A stretch of DNA of 64,000 bases, taken from Amycolatopsis acidicola (GTDB lineage Bacteria > Actinomycetota > Actinomycetes > Mycobacteriales > Pseudonocardiaceae). The notes beneath the pieces were generated by a model. The model had not been told where the DNA came from, did not search any database, and saw nothing but the letters and a program-made list of their open reading frames with translations. Shown one piece after another: positions 1 through 8,468 of this stretch (its first letter is position 1; each line of letters starts with the position of its first letter). The DNA lies in assembly GCF_007713735.2 (NCBI RefSeq), contig NZ_VMNW02000045.1, forward strand, positions 1-64,000, read 5' to 3'. Made by a program: the position numbers and the translations under genes.

Positions 1-17
1 GGGGCGGCTCGCTTCGC

Positions 18-150
18 GTTGCCGGGTGGCGGTTGGTGTCGTGGTCGGTGGGGTGGCTTGCGTTGCGTTGCGTTGCCGGGTGGCGGTTTGGTCCGTGGTG
101 GGGTGGCTTGCGTTGCGTTGCGTTGCTGGGCGGTGGTCGAGGGTGGGGAA
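18..150. repeat. Imperfect tandem repeat, period 50-54 bp
   Basis: A unit beginning GTTGCCGGGTGGCGG recurs at 18 and 72, with a diverged third start at 122. Each unit ends in a run of GCGTT pentamers. Both strands are open over short stretches, but the composition is simple-sequence and no convincing protein is encoded. The left border of the window may cut the array. Confidence 0.6.
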
Positions 151-527
151 GCCGCCACCCATCCCGCCCGGCATGCTCATCCGTGCGGTCATCGCGCAAG
201 TAGTTGACTTATCACCGACACAAGTCGGTAACTAACAAACCACCCGTCAACCAAGTGTCTCTTCACCGGGAACACACGGGTTTTCCGCCCCGCTGGGCCA
301 AGATCTTTTCCCGAACTGCCGGTATCCGGGGGTGACTCACCGTCGTAAACCCACTACCAGTTTTCTTGATCTGTGTCCATTCCCACGCGCGCTGTACACC
401 TGGAGTTTCCATTTCGTAATGTTCACGGCGCTTTCGCGGTGACCTGCGATCTACCCCGAGGATCAGCGACCGCAAGCCACCGCGAAAACCCCGTTCACGG
501 GTCCCCCGGCCCGCGAACAGGGGCGGT
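151..527. other. Intergenic region and probable 5' leader
   Basis: No gene is seen here. The stretch is less G+C-rich than the flanking genes and leads into the Rpf-like gene at 528. It contains the strong inverted repeat listed separately. I looked for the c-di-AMP (ydaO) riboswitch often found before actinobacterial cell-wall hydrolase genes and could not match its conserved blocks. Confidence 0.5.
432..487 (+). promoter_or_regulatory. Long-stem hairpin in leader of the Rpf-like gene
   Basis: TTTCGCGGTG at 432-441 pairs perfectly with CACCGCGAAA at 478-487, enclosing 36 nt that can fold further (two GATC blocks). It ends 40 nt before the start codon at 528, so it would sit in the mRNA leader. 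It could be a cis-regulatory RNA element or an attenuator; the class is not recognised. Confidence 0.4.
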
Positions 528-1247
528 GTGAGTTCGAAAAGGAGCCCCACCCCCGTGGGACGTCACAGCAAGAGCAGCAAGACCAAAACCGTTCTCAAGC
601 GGACCGGCGCGACCGCGGCACTCGCGGGCGCGGCGATCGGCGGTATCGGCATTGCCGGCGCGGGCACGGCCAGCGCTTTCCCCGGGCAGTCCGGCATCGT
701 CAAGTGCGAGAGCGGCGGCAACCCCACCGCGGTCAACAACACGGCCGCGGGCCAGCGCGCCGGACGGCCCGCCGGCCTGTTCCAGATCGTGACGAAGACC
801 TGGCTCGCCAACGGCGGTGGCGCCTACGCCCCGACCGCGGACAAGGCCACCCCGGCCGAGCAGCAGATCGTCGCGGACCGGATCTACGCCAAGCAGGGTT
901 CGGCGCCGTGGGAATGCGGCACCGGCTCCGGCCCGTCGAAGTGGTCCTACTTCGGCGGCGCGACCGGTGGCGGCTCGGCCGACTCCGGATCCGGCGCGAA
1001 GGCCAAGGTGAAGGTCGAGGCCAAGGCACAGCCGAAGACCGAGACCAAGAAGTCCACCACCACGCAGTCCGGCACGTCGAAGTCGAACCCGAACGGCGAC
1101 TACACCGTCGTCGCGGGGGACACGCTCTCGAGCATCGCGAAGAAGGCCGGCGTGTCCGGCGGCTGGCAGCACCTGCAGCAGCTGAACTCGCAGTACATCC
1201 CCAACGCGGACCTGATCCTGGTCGGGCAGAAGATCGCCACCAAGTGA
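528..1247 (+). CDS. Secreted resuscitation-promoting-factor-like transglycosylase with LysM domain
   Basis: 239 aa. A basic N-terminus (about 1-25) is followed by a hydrophobic Ala/Gly-rich signal segment ending near TASAFPGQ. The mature part begins with an Rpf/lysozyme-like fold: IVKCESGGNP carries the Glu expected to be catalytic, followed by AGLFQIVTKTW. A Lys/Ser/Thr linker (about 155-190) leads to a C-terminal LysM module (YTVVAGDTLSSIAKKAG). Rpf proteins cleave peptidoglycan glycan strands and promote growth or resuscitation; LysM anchors them to the wall. The Rpf core is slightly divergent (AGLFQI rather than GGLQF), so a general transglycosylase-like hydrolase is possible. A structured leader precedes it and a strong hairpin follows. 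Confidence 0.85.
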   Translation: MSSKRSPTPVGRHSKSSKTKTVLKRTGATAALAGAAIGGIGIAGAGTASAFPGQSGIVKCESGGNPTAVNNTAAGQRAGRPAGLFQIVTKTWLANGGGAYAPTADKATPAEQQIVADRIYAKQGSAPWECGTGSGPSKWSYFGGATGGGSADSGSGAKAKVKVEAKAQPKTETKKSTTTQSGTSKSNPNGDYTVVAGDTLSSIAKKAGVSGGWQHLQQLNSQYIPNADLILVGQKIATK

Positions 1248-1260
1248 CCCGCTGAAGGAC

Positions 1261-1313
1261 CGCCTGCCGCGTCCGCATCGCATTCCCCCCAGGCGGCGCG
1301 GGCGCGGCAGGCG
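1261..1313 (+). terminator. Strong hairpin terminator after the Rpf-like gene
   Basis: The 16-nt arms 1261-1276 and 1298-1313 pair at 15 of 16 positions around a 21-nt loop. The hairpin starts 14 bp after the stop codon. No T-run follows, which is usual for high-G+C actinomycete terminators. Confidence 0.6.
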
Positions 1314-1503
1314 AGCCGTCGGCGGACCCCCGGCCGGCGGTGCGCTCGGGCATCCGCCCGGGACCGGCGGCGGCGAAAGGACGGGGTGGGCCGGGCCCGC
1401 TCGGCGGGAGCTGCGGCCCGCCCACTCCGTTGCCGCTGCGCCGGTTCTCCCACCCCGTTATCGTCGATCCCGGACCACAAGGGCGTGGATGGGAGCGTGC
1501 GTC

Positions 1504-1845
1504 ATGACCGCGACGGAGCACTACACGGTCGTCTCACTGGGAGCGCTCGCCGCCGAGTTGCTCGAACAGGCCCGCACGCAGCACGCGCGGCGAACGGCCC
1601 GGACGGTCGTTTCGAGCACCTCCATGCGCGCCACGGTCATCGCGCTCGCGGAGGGCGCCCAGCTCGCCGAGCACGACGCCCCGGCGGCCGCCACCGTGCA
1701 CGTGCTCACCGGCCGCGTGCGCCTGCACACCGAGGACCGCGAGTGGATGCTCGAGGGCGGCGAACTGGTGCAGGTCCCGCCGCAGCGTCATGGCCTCGAC
1801 GCGCTGACCGACGCCACGGTCCTGCTCACGGTTGCCTTGCGCTGA
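1504..1845 (+). CDS. Small cupin-fold protein
   Basis: 113 aa from the ATG at 1504, chosen because GGGAG lies 9 bp upstream; an in-frame ATG at 1489 lacks such a site. The pattern H-D-x-P...ATVHVLTGRVRLHTEDREW...LEGGELVQVPPQRHGLDAL is a single cupin_2 barrel: the first conserved motif, the glycine-rich turn and a final P-x-x-x-H ligand are all recognisable. Such proteins are often regulatory or protective cupins; the substrate is unknown. It is monocistronic, and its stop abuts the convergent acyl-CoA synthetase gene. Confidence 0.75.
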   Translation: MTATEHYTVVSLGALAAELLEQARTQHARRTARTVVSSTSMRATVIALAEGAQLAEHDAPAAATVHVLTGRVRLHTEDREWMLEGGELVQVPPQRHGLDALTDATVLLTVALR

Positions 1846-3339
1846 CTAGGAAAACCGGGCACGCAGCTCGTGCTTGACCACCTTGCCCGAGGCGTTGCGC
1901 GGCAAGGCGTCCACCACTTCGAGCGCGGTCGGCCGTTTGTACGAAGCGAGTTTGTCCCGGCACCACGCCGTCAGCTCGTCCAGCGTCGGCGCGCTCCCGG
2001 CGGGCACGACCACGGCGAGCGGGGTTTCGCCCCAGCGCTCGTGCTTGATCCCGATCACGGCCACGTCGCCGACGCCGGGATGGTCCGCGAGCACGTTCTC
2101 GACCTCGGCGCAGTAGATGTTCTCGCCGCCCGAAATGATCATGTCCTTCTTGCGGTCGACGACGTACACGAACCCCTCGTCGTCCACCCGCACCAGATCT
2201 CCGGAGTGGAACCAGCCGCCTTCGAACGCCTCCGCGGTCGCTTCCGGGTTGTTCCAGTAGCCGGACATCGTGCCCGGGCCGCGGTAGACGATTTCGCCGA
2301 TTTCGCCCGGCGGCAGGTCGCGCATCGTTTCGTCGACCACGCGCGCGGCGACCGTGGGGACCGGTTTGCCCACGGAACCGATCTTGCGTTCCGCGTCCGT
2401 GCCCTCCAGGACGCACGTGACGGGGGACATCTCGGTCTGCCCGAAGAGCGCGACGATCGCCGCCCCGGGAAACGTGGACCCCATGCGCCGCAACAGATCC
2501 ACGGTCGCCGGGGCGGCACCCCACGAAACCGTCCGGAGTGTGCGGGCGCGCTCCCGGGTGGCCGGGTCCGCGCACAGCAGCTGCCACTGCGCGGGGACGA
2601 GGAAGGTGCTGGTGACCTGTTCGCTTTCCAGGAGGTCCAGCGTGCCAGGGGCGTCGAAGCTGCCGCTGGGCATGATCACCGTGGTGCCGCCGATGAGCAC
2701 GAGGGGAGCGACGCCGCCGAGCGCTCCGATGTGGAACAGCGGCGAACCGCAGAGGTACACCTCGTCGTCCCCGTGCAGGCGCCACGCCCTGATCACGGTC
2801 AGCGACTGCAGCAGCAGGTTCAGATGGGACAACATCGCGCCCTTGGGGCGTCCCGTCGTGCCCGACGTGTACATGATCAGCGCCGTGTCGGCTTCGGCGA
2901 TCGTGACCTCGGGCGGGACGGCTCCGGCGGCGATCACGTCCTCGTAGGACTCGCCGGTCACCAGGACGGTCAGCCCGGCGCCGGCCGCCTCGCGCGCCTG
3001 ATCCTCCAGCCCGGGATCGGTGATCAGCACGGAAGCCCCGCTGTCACCGAGGATGTAGGCGATTTCCGCGGGCGCGAGCCGGAAGTTGACCGGGACCGCG
3101 ATGGCGCCGAGCGCGTTCGCCGCGATCAGGGTTTCGAGGAACTCGGGCCGGTTGGTCATCAGGATCGCGACCCGGTCGCCCCGGCCGACCCCGCGGCCGC
3201 TCAGCCACCCGGCGAGCGCCCGCACCCGCCGGTGCAGCTCGCGCCAGCTGAACGACCGGCCTTCGAAGCGCACGGCCGTGGCATCGGGGCGGGTGAAGGC
3301 GTGCCGGGTGAGGTGGTCACACCAGTGTGCGCCGTCCAT
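1846..3339 (-). CDS. Acyl-CoA synthetase (AMP-forming, FadD family)
   Basis: 497 aa, normal for the ANL superfamily. The AMP-binding P-loop YTSGTTGRPKG lies near residue 157, FGQTEMSP is the A5-type motif, GWFHSGDLV holds the A7 Asp, and the C-terminal LPRNASGKV carries the catalytic lysine. It activates a fatty or aryl acid to its CoA thioester through an acyl-adenylate in the cytoplasm; the acid cannot be read from sequence. GGAGGAC precedes the ATG. The promoter region carries a TTAGCG-N2-CGCTAA dyad, so control by a TetR-type fatty-acid regulator encoded elsewhere is likely. Confidence 0.88.
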   Translation of the reverse strand: MDGAHWCDHLTRHAFTRPDATAVRFEGRSFSWRELHRRVRALAGWLSGRGVGRGDRVAILMTNRPEFLETLIAANALGAIAVPVNFRLAPAEIAYILGDSGASVLITDPGLEDQAREAAGAGLTVLVTGESYEDVIAAGAVPPEVTIAEADTALIMYTSGTTGRPKGAMLSHLNLLLQSLTVIRAWRLHGDDEVYLCGSPLFHIGALGGVAPLVLIGGTTVIMPSGSFDAPGTLDLLESEQVTSTFLVPAQWQLLCADPATRERARTLRTVSWGAAPATVDLLRRMGSTFPGAAIVALFGQTEMSPVTCVLEGTDAERKIGSVGKPVPTVAARVVDETMRDLPPGEIGEIVYRGPGTMSGYWNNPEATAEAFEGGWFHSGDLVRVDDEGFVYVVDRKKDMIISGGENIYCAEVENVLADHPGVGDVAVIGIKHERWGETPLAVVVPAGSAPTLDELTAWCRDKLASYKRPTALEVVDALPRNASGKVVKHELRARFS

Positions 3340-3358
3340 CGGTGTCCTCCGTGCTCGC

Positions 3359-3379
3359 GTTATACTTAGCGCTCGCTAA
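3359..3379 (-). promoter_or_regulatory. Dyad operator and -10 element before the acyl-CoA synthetase
   Basis: TTAGCG-CT-CGCTAA (3366-3379) is a perfect 6-bp dyad. On the minus strand it is followed by TATAAC (3364-3359), a good -10 hexamer 20 bp before the start codon, so a bound repressor would block the promoter. Dyads of this kind are typical of TetR-type lipid-metabolism repressors; no candidate gene adjoins it. Confidence 0.55.
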
Positions 3380-3382
3380 TCT

Positions 3383-4051
3383 ATGGTCGCTCGGCGGGAA
3401 GGTCAACGGCCGCTGCGCTACCGTGCGCCGGTGAACTCCTGGAACTCCGCGGGCAGGCGGCTCGCCCTCTCGGTCGTGGTGGGCGCGCTGGCCGGCGTGC
3501 TCGTCGGGGTACTGGCGGACGTGCCGCTGGGTGTGCTCGCCGGCATCGCCGCCGCGGAGGCGGTCTTCGTGGTGACCGGCTGGATCCTGTTGTGGCCGAT
3601 GGACGCCGGCGCCACCCGGCGCAACACCCGGCGCGAGGACTTCCGGCCAGTGGCCGACGAGATCGCCGTGGTCGCGGCCGCGCTGTGCGGCCTGATCGCC
3701 ATCGTGGTGCTGATGATCCGCGGCGATTCGGACATCGGGGACGCGGTCGCGCTCGCGGGCGTGTTCATGGCGTGGGCGGCGCTGCACCTGATGTACGCCA
3801 CGCGGTACGCGCACCTGTACTACCTGGGGAAGGCGGGCGGGATCGACTTCAACTCCGAGGAAGAGCCCACGTACCGCGATTTCTTCTACTTCAGCTACAA
3901 CCTCGGCATGACCTACCAGGTCTCCGACACCGCCGTCGCGAGCTCGACGATCCGCGCCGTGGTGCTGCGGCACACGCTGCTGTCGTACCTGTTCGGCACG
4001 AGCGTCCTGGCCACGACGATCAACCTCGTCGCGGGCGCCGTCACCGGCTGA
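3383..4051 (+). CDS. DUF1345 family membrane protein
   Basis: About 222 aa. Hydrophobic segments at roughly 27-45, 50-70, 95-112, 122-140 and the C-terminus give five membrane helices. The stretch [20 protein letters not shown] matches the conserved signature of DUF1345. Function is unknown across the family. The start is uncertain: ATG 3383 lies only 4 bp from the dyad operator and lacks a Shine-Dalgarno sequence, and GTG 3431 would remove 16 hydrophilic residues. It is divergent from the acyl-CoA synthetase and may share its operator. Confidence 0.75.
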   Translation: MVARREGQRPLRYRAPVNSWNSAGRRLALSVVVGALAGVLVGVLADVPLGVLAGIAAAEAVFVVTGWILLWPMDAGATRRNTRREDFRPVADEIAVVAAALCGLIAIVVLMIRGDSDIGDAVALAGVFMAWAALHLMYATRYAHLYYLGKAGGIDFNSEEEPTYRDFFYFSYNLGMTYQVSDTAVASSTIRAVVLRHTLLSYLFGTSVLATTINLVAGAVTG

Positions 4052-4055
4052 GCAT

Positions 4056-6536
4056 TCAGTCGTCGCGCACGATCCGCAGTTTCGGGGGCGACGGGTCGAC
4101 CAGGAGGCGCACTTTGGCGGCGTCCGGGTCGCCGAGCGCGTCGTAGATGGTGAGCGCCCGGCGCCAGTGCGCGGTGGCGTGCTCGGTGTCGCCGCGGTCG
4201 GCGAAGGTGTGCCCGATGCCGGTCAGGCACCGCGCCACGGTGCGCTGGTCGTCGAGCATCTTCGCGACATCGAGCGCCTCGCCGAAGCGCTGCACCGCTT
4301 GGTCGTGGTCACCGGCGTCGCGGTGGATGTCGCCGAGGCTCAGCAGCGTGAAGCGGCGGCCCGCGTCGTCGGCGTGCTCCTGGATCGCCAGCGCCCGTTC
4401 GAGATGGCCGATCGCCTGCCCCGGCCGCTCGGCGCGGCGGGCGGTGTCGCCGAGGTTGTTCAGGCAGATGCCTTCGCCGAGGACATCGCCCGTCGCGCGG
4501 AACAACCCGAGCGCCTCGGTGAAGCACGCCTCCGCGTCGCCGAGCCTGTCGACGTCGACGTAGACCACGCCGAGGTTGTTGAGGTTCCAGGCTTTCCCGC
4601 CCGTGTTGTCCCCGCCCGCCAGCAGTTCCTGCGCCCGCCGGTGGCATTCGATCGCGTCGTCGAACCGGCGCAGGTCGCTGAAGGCGACGCCCAGCCCGCG
4701 CAGGATCGCCGCTTCGCCTTGCTCGTCCCGCAGCTCTTTCGCGGCGCGCAACGCCGTCTCGTGCGTGCCGATCCAGTCCGTCCAGTAACTGCGCACGTAG
4801 TAGAACGTCAGCAAAGTCGCCGCGAGCCGCCAGGCCACCGGGCGCAGGCCCGGCTCGCCGGCGGCGGCCTCGATGACCGCGCGGAGGTTCGCGCGTTCGT
4901 CCTCGTACCAAGCCAAAGCGCCCGCGTAGTCGGCGAACCCGGGCACGACGACACCCTCGGCGAGCGGGCCGAGCGTGATCTGCCGGGGCGACGTCGGCGC
5001 GAGCCTGCTTCGCGCGGCGTCGGCGGCGTGCAGGTACCAGCCGCACAGTCGCTCCAATGCGGACAGTCGCTCGTCCGGGGTCGTCTGTTCGGTGGCGTAG
5101 AGCCGGACGAGGTCGTGCAGCCGGTACCGCCCGGCCGACGCCTCCATGACGAGGTGCTCGTCGGCGAGAATTTCCAGCAACTGCCGGGTTTCCGTGACGT
5201 CGGCCGGGTCCAGCGCGGTCACCGAGTCCGCCCCGAACTCCACGCCGGGATGCACGGCGAGCAGCCGGAAAAGCCGTTGCGGCCGTTGCGGTAGCGCGCG
5301 GTAGGACAGGTCGAACACCGCGCGGAAATCCTGGCGCACGGACAGCTGGTCCAGCCGTTCCCCGCGGGCCGCGTCGAGCCGGTCGACGAGGTCCGCAACG
5401 GTCCACTGTGGACGACTACGGAGCCGTCGGGCGGCGATGGCCAGCGCGATCGGCAGGTGGTCGCACAGCGCGGCGAGGCGTGCCACGTGCTCCGGTTCGC
5501 CGCTGATCCGGTCCTCGTCCGCGATCCTCGCGAGCAGGTCCCTGGCCTCGCCCGTGCTGAAAACCGTGAGCCGCAGCGGAGTCACACCGTCCAAACCGGA
5601 CAGCGCGCGCCTGCTGGTGATCAGCACGAAGCAGTCCGGCGTGCCCGGCAACAAGGGCCGGACTTGCTCCTCGCTGACGGCGTTGTCCAGCAGTACCAGC
5701 GCCCGCTTCCCGGCGAGGCGTTCACGGTAGAGCGCGGCGCGTTCGTCGAGCCCGGACGGGACGTCGGAGCCCGGAACGCCGAGCAGGTGCAGGAAACCGG
5801 CCAGCGCGGTGCTCGCGTCGACCGGGGGAGCGGCGGGGTCGAACCCGCGCAGATCGGTCCAGAGCTGGATTTCGTCGAACAGGCCGCGCCGGACGAGCTG
5901 GTGCGCGGCGTGCACGGCGAGCCTCGTCTTGCCGACGCCGGGCATCCCCTCGATCGCGGCGATCCTCGTCCCGGCCTGGCCGGCGAGCGTGTACAGGGCC
6001 CGCAGCTCGGCCTCGCGCCCGGTGAAATCGGCGATGTCCCTCGGCAGCTGCCGGTGGGCGCTGACCGGGACCCGCGGGCCGTGCGCTTCGGCGGCCAAGG
6101 CGTGCTGCCGCGCCACGGCCTGTCCGCGTTCGCTCAGCCGCGCCAGCTCGGCCTGAAGCTCGGGGCTGACCGGCTGCCCTTCGAGCGGTTCGCCGCGCCA
6201 GAGCCGCAAAGCGCGGGCGAGCAGGTCCTCCGCCGCGACGAAATCTCCCGCGCGCAGGGCTTGTTCGCCCTCCGCCGCGAGCCGTTCGAACAGCAGCAGG
6301 TCCAGCTCCTCGGGCTGGACGCGCAGGAGGTGGCCGCCGGGCCGGGTTTCGATGCGTGACTCCCCGAGCACGCGGCGCAACGCATCCACGGCTCGTTCCC
6401 CGCCGTCGGGAAGGCGTGTCACCTCGTTCGCCCGCATCAGCAACGCGGCCAGCGCGGCCCGTTGCCGTTGACCGTCCACTTCGATCGCCCGCTCGCCTTC
6501 GCGCACTTCGAGCGGCCCCAGGAGCGCGAAGTACAT
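4056..6536 (-). CDS. AfsR/SARP-like regulator (degenerate wHTH, short BTAD, NB-ARC, TPR)
   Basis: 826 aa from the ATG at 6536, which starts at the canonical MYFALLGPLEV of SARP proteins; an upstream in-frame extension is basic and unlike the family. Order: winged-helix region (1-75), a short BTAD-like helical stretch (75-150), an NB-ARC ATPase with Walker A GMPGVGKT near 197 and Walker B RALVLLDNA, then about five tetratricopeptide repeats with paired LNNLG motifs. AfsR-like proteins are ATP-dependent activators of secondary metabolism. Compared with the usual SARP layout, about 20 residues between ANEVT and LRRVLGE are missing (helix 2 and the turn before the recognition helix), and BTAD lacks roughly its second half, so DNA binding may be altered. 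It shares an intergenic region with marR. Confidence 0.8.
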   Translation of the reverse strand: MYFALLGPLEVREGERAIEVDGQRQRAALAALLMRANEVTRLPDGGERAVDALRRVLGESRIETRPGGHLLRVQPEELDLLLFERLAAEGEQALRAGDFVAAEDLLARALRLWRGEPLEGQPVSPELQAELARLSERGQAVARQHALAAEAHGPRVPVSAHRQLPRDIADFTGREAELRALYTLAGQAGTRIAAIEGMPGVGKTRLAVHAAHQLVRRGLFDEIQLWTDLRGFDPAAPPVDASTALAGFLHLLGVPGSDVPSGLDERAALYRERLAGKRALVLLDNAVSEEQVRPLLPGTPDCFVLITSRRALSGLDGVTPLRLTVFSTGEARDLLARIADEDRISGEPEHVARLAALCDHLPIALAIAARRLRSRPQWTVADLVDRLDAARGERLDQLSVRQDFRAVFDLSYRALPQRPQRLFRLLAVHPGVEFGADSVTALDPADVTETRQLLEILADEHLVMEASAGRYRLHDLVRLYATEQTTPDERLSALERLCGWYLHAADAARSRLAPTSPRQITLGPLAEGVVVPGFADYAGALAWYEDERANLRAVIEAAAGEPGLRPVAWRLAATLLTFYYVRSYWTDWIGTHETALRAAKELRDEQGEAAILRGLGVAFSDLRRFDDAIECHRRAQELLAGGDNTGGKAWNLNNLGVVYVDVDRLGDAEACFTEALGLFRATGDVLGEGICLNNLGDTARRAERPGQAIGHLERALAIQEHADDAGRRFTLLSLGDIHRDAGDHDQAVQRFGEALDVAKMLDDQRTVARCLTGIGHTFADRGDTEHATAHWRRALTIYDALGDPDAAKVRLLVDPSPPKLRIVRDD

Positions 6537-6624
6537 TCGCCGGAGTGTAGTGACGCCAGGGGTGTCCCGTGGTCGTTTCGGCGCCACTCTCACCCTCGCC
6601 GCTGTGGCCGCCGCCACGCCCCGA

Positions 6625-6668
6625 TTTACACAGTCTGCCTGTACAATTTACACAGTTAGGCTGTACAA
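6625..6668 (+). promoter_or_regulatory. Two tandem 22-bp operator copies before marR
   Basis: Two directly abutting 22-bp units (6625-6646 and 6647-6668) share TTTACACAGT and CTGTACAA and differ at three of the four central bases. Each has an ACAG...CTGT dyad core. They end 8 bp before the GTG start of the MarR gene, the position expected for autorepression of the marR-MFS operon. Confidence 0.7.
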
Positions 6669-6676
6669 CTAAGTGC

Positions 6677-7129
6677 GTGGACGAGATCGAACGGGTCGCC
6701 GCCGGCCTCGATGACCTGGTGACCGCCTTCGTGCCCTGGGCACGGCGACTGCGCGCGGAACTGAGCCCGACAGCGGCTTCGGTGCTCAACAAGCTGTGCC
6801 GCGAGGGCCCCGCGCGGGTGATCGACCTCGCCGCCGCGGCGGGGATCACCCAGCAGTCGATGACCACCCTCCTCGTCCAGCTGGGGGAGCAGGGCGTGGT
6901 GCGGCGGGAGCCGGACCCGGACGACGGGCGCGCGGTGCGCATCTCCGTGACGCCCGAGGGGGAGCGGCTGGTGGCCCGGCGCCGCGCCGGCCGCACGGAG
7001 GCTTTCGCGCCACTGCTGGCGGAACTGTCCGCTGATGAGCTCAGTGATCTCGCCGGCGTCCTGCCGGCGTTGAACCAGCTGACCGAAGCGCTGCGACGGT
7101 CGCGATCCGGAGTGGAGGTGTCCCGGTGA
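6677..7129 (+). CDS. MarR family transcriptional regulator
   Basis: 150 aa from the GTG at 6677. The region upstream in the same frame is operator DNA rather than protein, so this start is preferred. Winged helix: LSPTAASVLNKL, then PARVIDLAAAAGITQQSMTTLLVQLGEQGVVRREPDPDDGRAVRISVTPEG, the classic MarR recognition helix and DxRA wing. MarR proteins usually repress an adjacent exporter and release DNA on binding a phenolic or drug ligand. The downstream MFS gene overlaps by 4 bp (GTGA), so the two are co-transcribed and probably co-regulated through the tandem operator. Confidence 0.85.
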   Translation: MDEIERVAAGLDDLVTAFVPWARRLRAELSPTAASVLNKLCREGPARVIDLAAAAGITQQSMTTLLVQLGEQGVVRREPDPDDGRAVRISVTPEGERLVARRRAGRTEAFAPLLAELSADELSDLAGVLPALNQLTEALRRSRSGVEVSR

Positions 7130-8418
7130 GTTCATCCGGATCCGGGATTTTCAGGCAGCCGAAGGCGGTGCTGGCCGTCGCGTTCGCCTGCGTGGTCAGC
7201 TTCATGGGCATCGGGCTGGTCGACCCGATCCTGCCCGCGCTGTCCGAGCAGCTGCACGCGACGCCGAGCCAGGTGAGCCTGCTGTTCACCAGCTACCTCG
7301 TGGTGACCGCGGTGGCGATGCTGGTCACCGGCTGGGTCTCCAGCCGGATCGGTCCGAAGTGGACACTCATCGCCGGGCTCGTGCTCATCGTCGTCTTCGC
7401 CGCGGCGGCCGGGTTCTCCGGCTCGATCGGCGGGATCGTCGGGTTCCGCGCGGGCTGGGGACTGGGCAACGCGCTGTTCATCGCGACCTCGCTCGCGGTC
7501 ATCGTCGCGTCCGCCACCGGCGGGTTCGCCGGCGCGATCGTGCTGTACGAGGCGGCGCTCGGGCTCGGTATCGCGGCCGGGCCGCTGCTGGGCGGCCTGC
7601 TCGGGGAGGTCAGCTGGCGCGGGCCGTTCTTCGGCGTCGCCGCGCTGATGGCCATCGCCCTGCTGGCCACGGTGACGCTCGTGCAGGAGGCGCCCAAGCC
7701 CGCCAAGAAGATTTCGCTCGGGGCGCCGCTGGCCGCGTTGCGGCACCGCAGCCTGCTCACGATGAGCGTGACCGCGCTGCTGTACAACTGGGGCTTCTTC
7801 ACGATGCTCGGCTACGCGCCCTATCCGATGGACCTCAGCGCGATCCAGCTCGGCTTCGTGTTCTTCGGCTGGGGCCTGCTGGTGGCGTTCTTCGCGGTGG
7901 TCGGCGCGCCGCGGCTGCAGGCCCGCTTCGGCACCGCGCCCTCGCTCTACGGCGCGCTCGGGTTCTTCGCGTTGCTGTTGCTGCTGATCGGGTTGTTCAC
8001 CGGCAGCCGCTGGACGCTGATCGTCTGCGTCGTGGCGTCGGGCATCGTCGTCGGGATCAACAACACCCTGACCACGCAGGCGGTCATGCTGGTTTCGCCG
8101 GTCGAGCGTTCGGTCGCTTCGGCGGCGTACGGCTTCGTCCGGTTCATCGGCGGCGGGCTCGCGCCGTTCTTCGCGGGCAAGATGGTGGACGCCTGGAACA
8201 TCCACGTCCCGTTCGTCGTCGGCGCGGTCGCCGTCGTGCTCGGGATCGGCGTGCTCGCGACCGGGCACCGGTTGCTCAGCCGCGCGGACGCGGCACAGGC
8301 GAAGGAATCCGCGGAGGAGGAGATTCCCGGTGAAGTGGCCGACGAGTTCGGCGGCGCGCCGGGAGCGATCGACGACGAACTACGGCTGGAACACGGCCGG
8401 CACGCGAGCGGAGCCTGA
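7126..8418 (+). CDS. MFS efflux transporter (DHA1 type)
   Basis: 430 aa with 12 predicted membrane segments. FMGIGLVDPILPAL in helix 1, the loop motif SSRIGPKW after helix 2 and GxxxGPxxGG-like LGIAAGPLLGGLLGE in helix 5 (antiporter motif C) mark a drug:H+ antiporter. The C-terminal 50 residues are acidic and cytoplasmic. Translationally coupled to marR, which suggests inducible export of a toxic compound, perhaps an aromatic or antibiotic. The substrate is not readable from sequence. Confidence 0.85.
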   Translation: MSSSGSGIFRQPKAVLAVAFACVVSFMGIGLVDPILPALSEQLHATPSQVSLLFTSYLVVTAVAMLVTGWVSSRIGPKWTLIAGLVLIVVFAAAAGFSGSIGGIVGFRAGWGLGNALFIATSLAVIVASATGGFAGAIVLYEAALGLGIAAGPLLGGLLGEVSWRGPFFGVAALMAIALLATVTLVQEAPKPAKKISLGAPLAALRHRSLLTMSVTALLYNWGFFTMLGYAPYPMDLSAIQLGFVFFGWGLLVAFFAVVGAPRLQARFGTAPSLYGALGFFALLLLLIGLFTGSRWTLIVCVVASGIVVGINNTLTTQAVMLVSPVERSVASAAYGFVRFIGGGLAPFFAGKMVDAWNIHVPFVVGAVAVVLGIGVLATGHRLLSRADAAQAKESAEEEIPGEVADEFGGAPGAIDDELRLEHGRHASGA

Positions 8419-8424
8419 CCCGGA

Positions 8425-8468
8425 ACCCGGGTCCGCCGCCCGTCAGCGATCGGTGCGGCGGACCCGGT
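8425..8468. terminator. Bidirectional terminator between convergent genes
   Basis: The arms 8425-8439 and 8455-8468 pair over 14 bp (GGGTCCGCCGC core). The hairpin straddles the stop of the minus-strand MBL gene (8443) just after the MFS stop, so it can terminate both transcripts. Confidence 0.5.

Noticed and set aside
208-527. c-di-AMP (ydaO-type) riboswitch before the Rpf-like gene
   Set aside because: The conserved sequence blocks of the class could not be matched; only an unclassified stem is supported.
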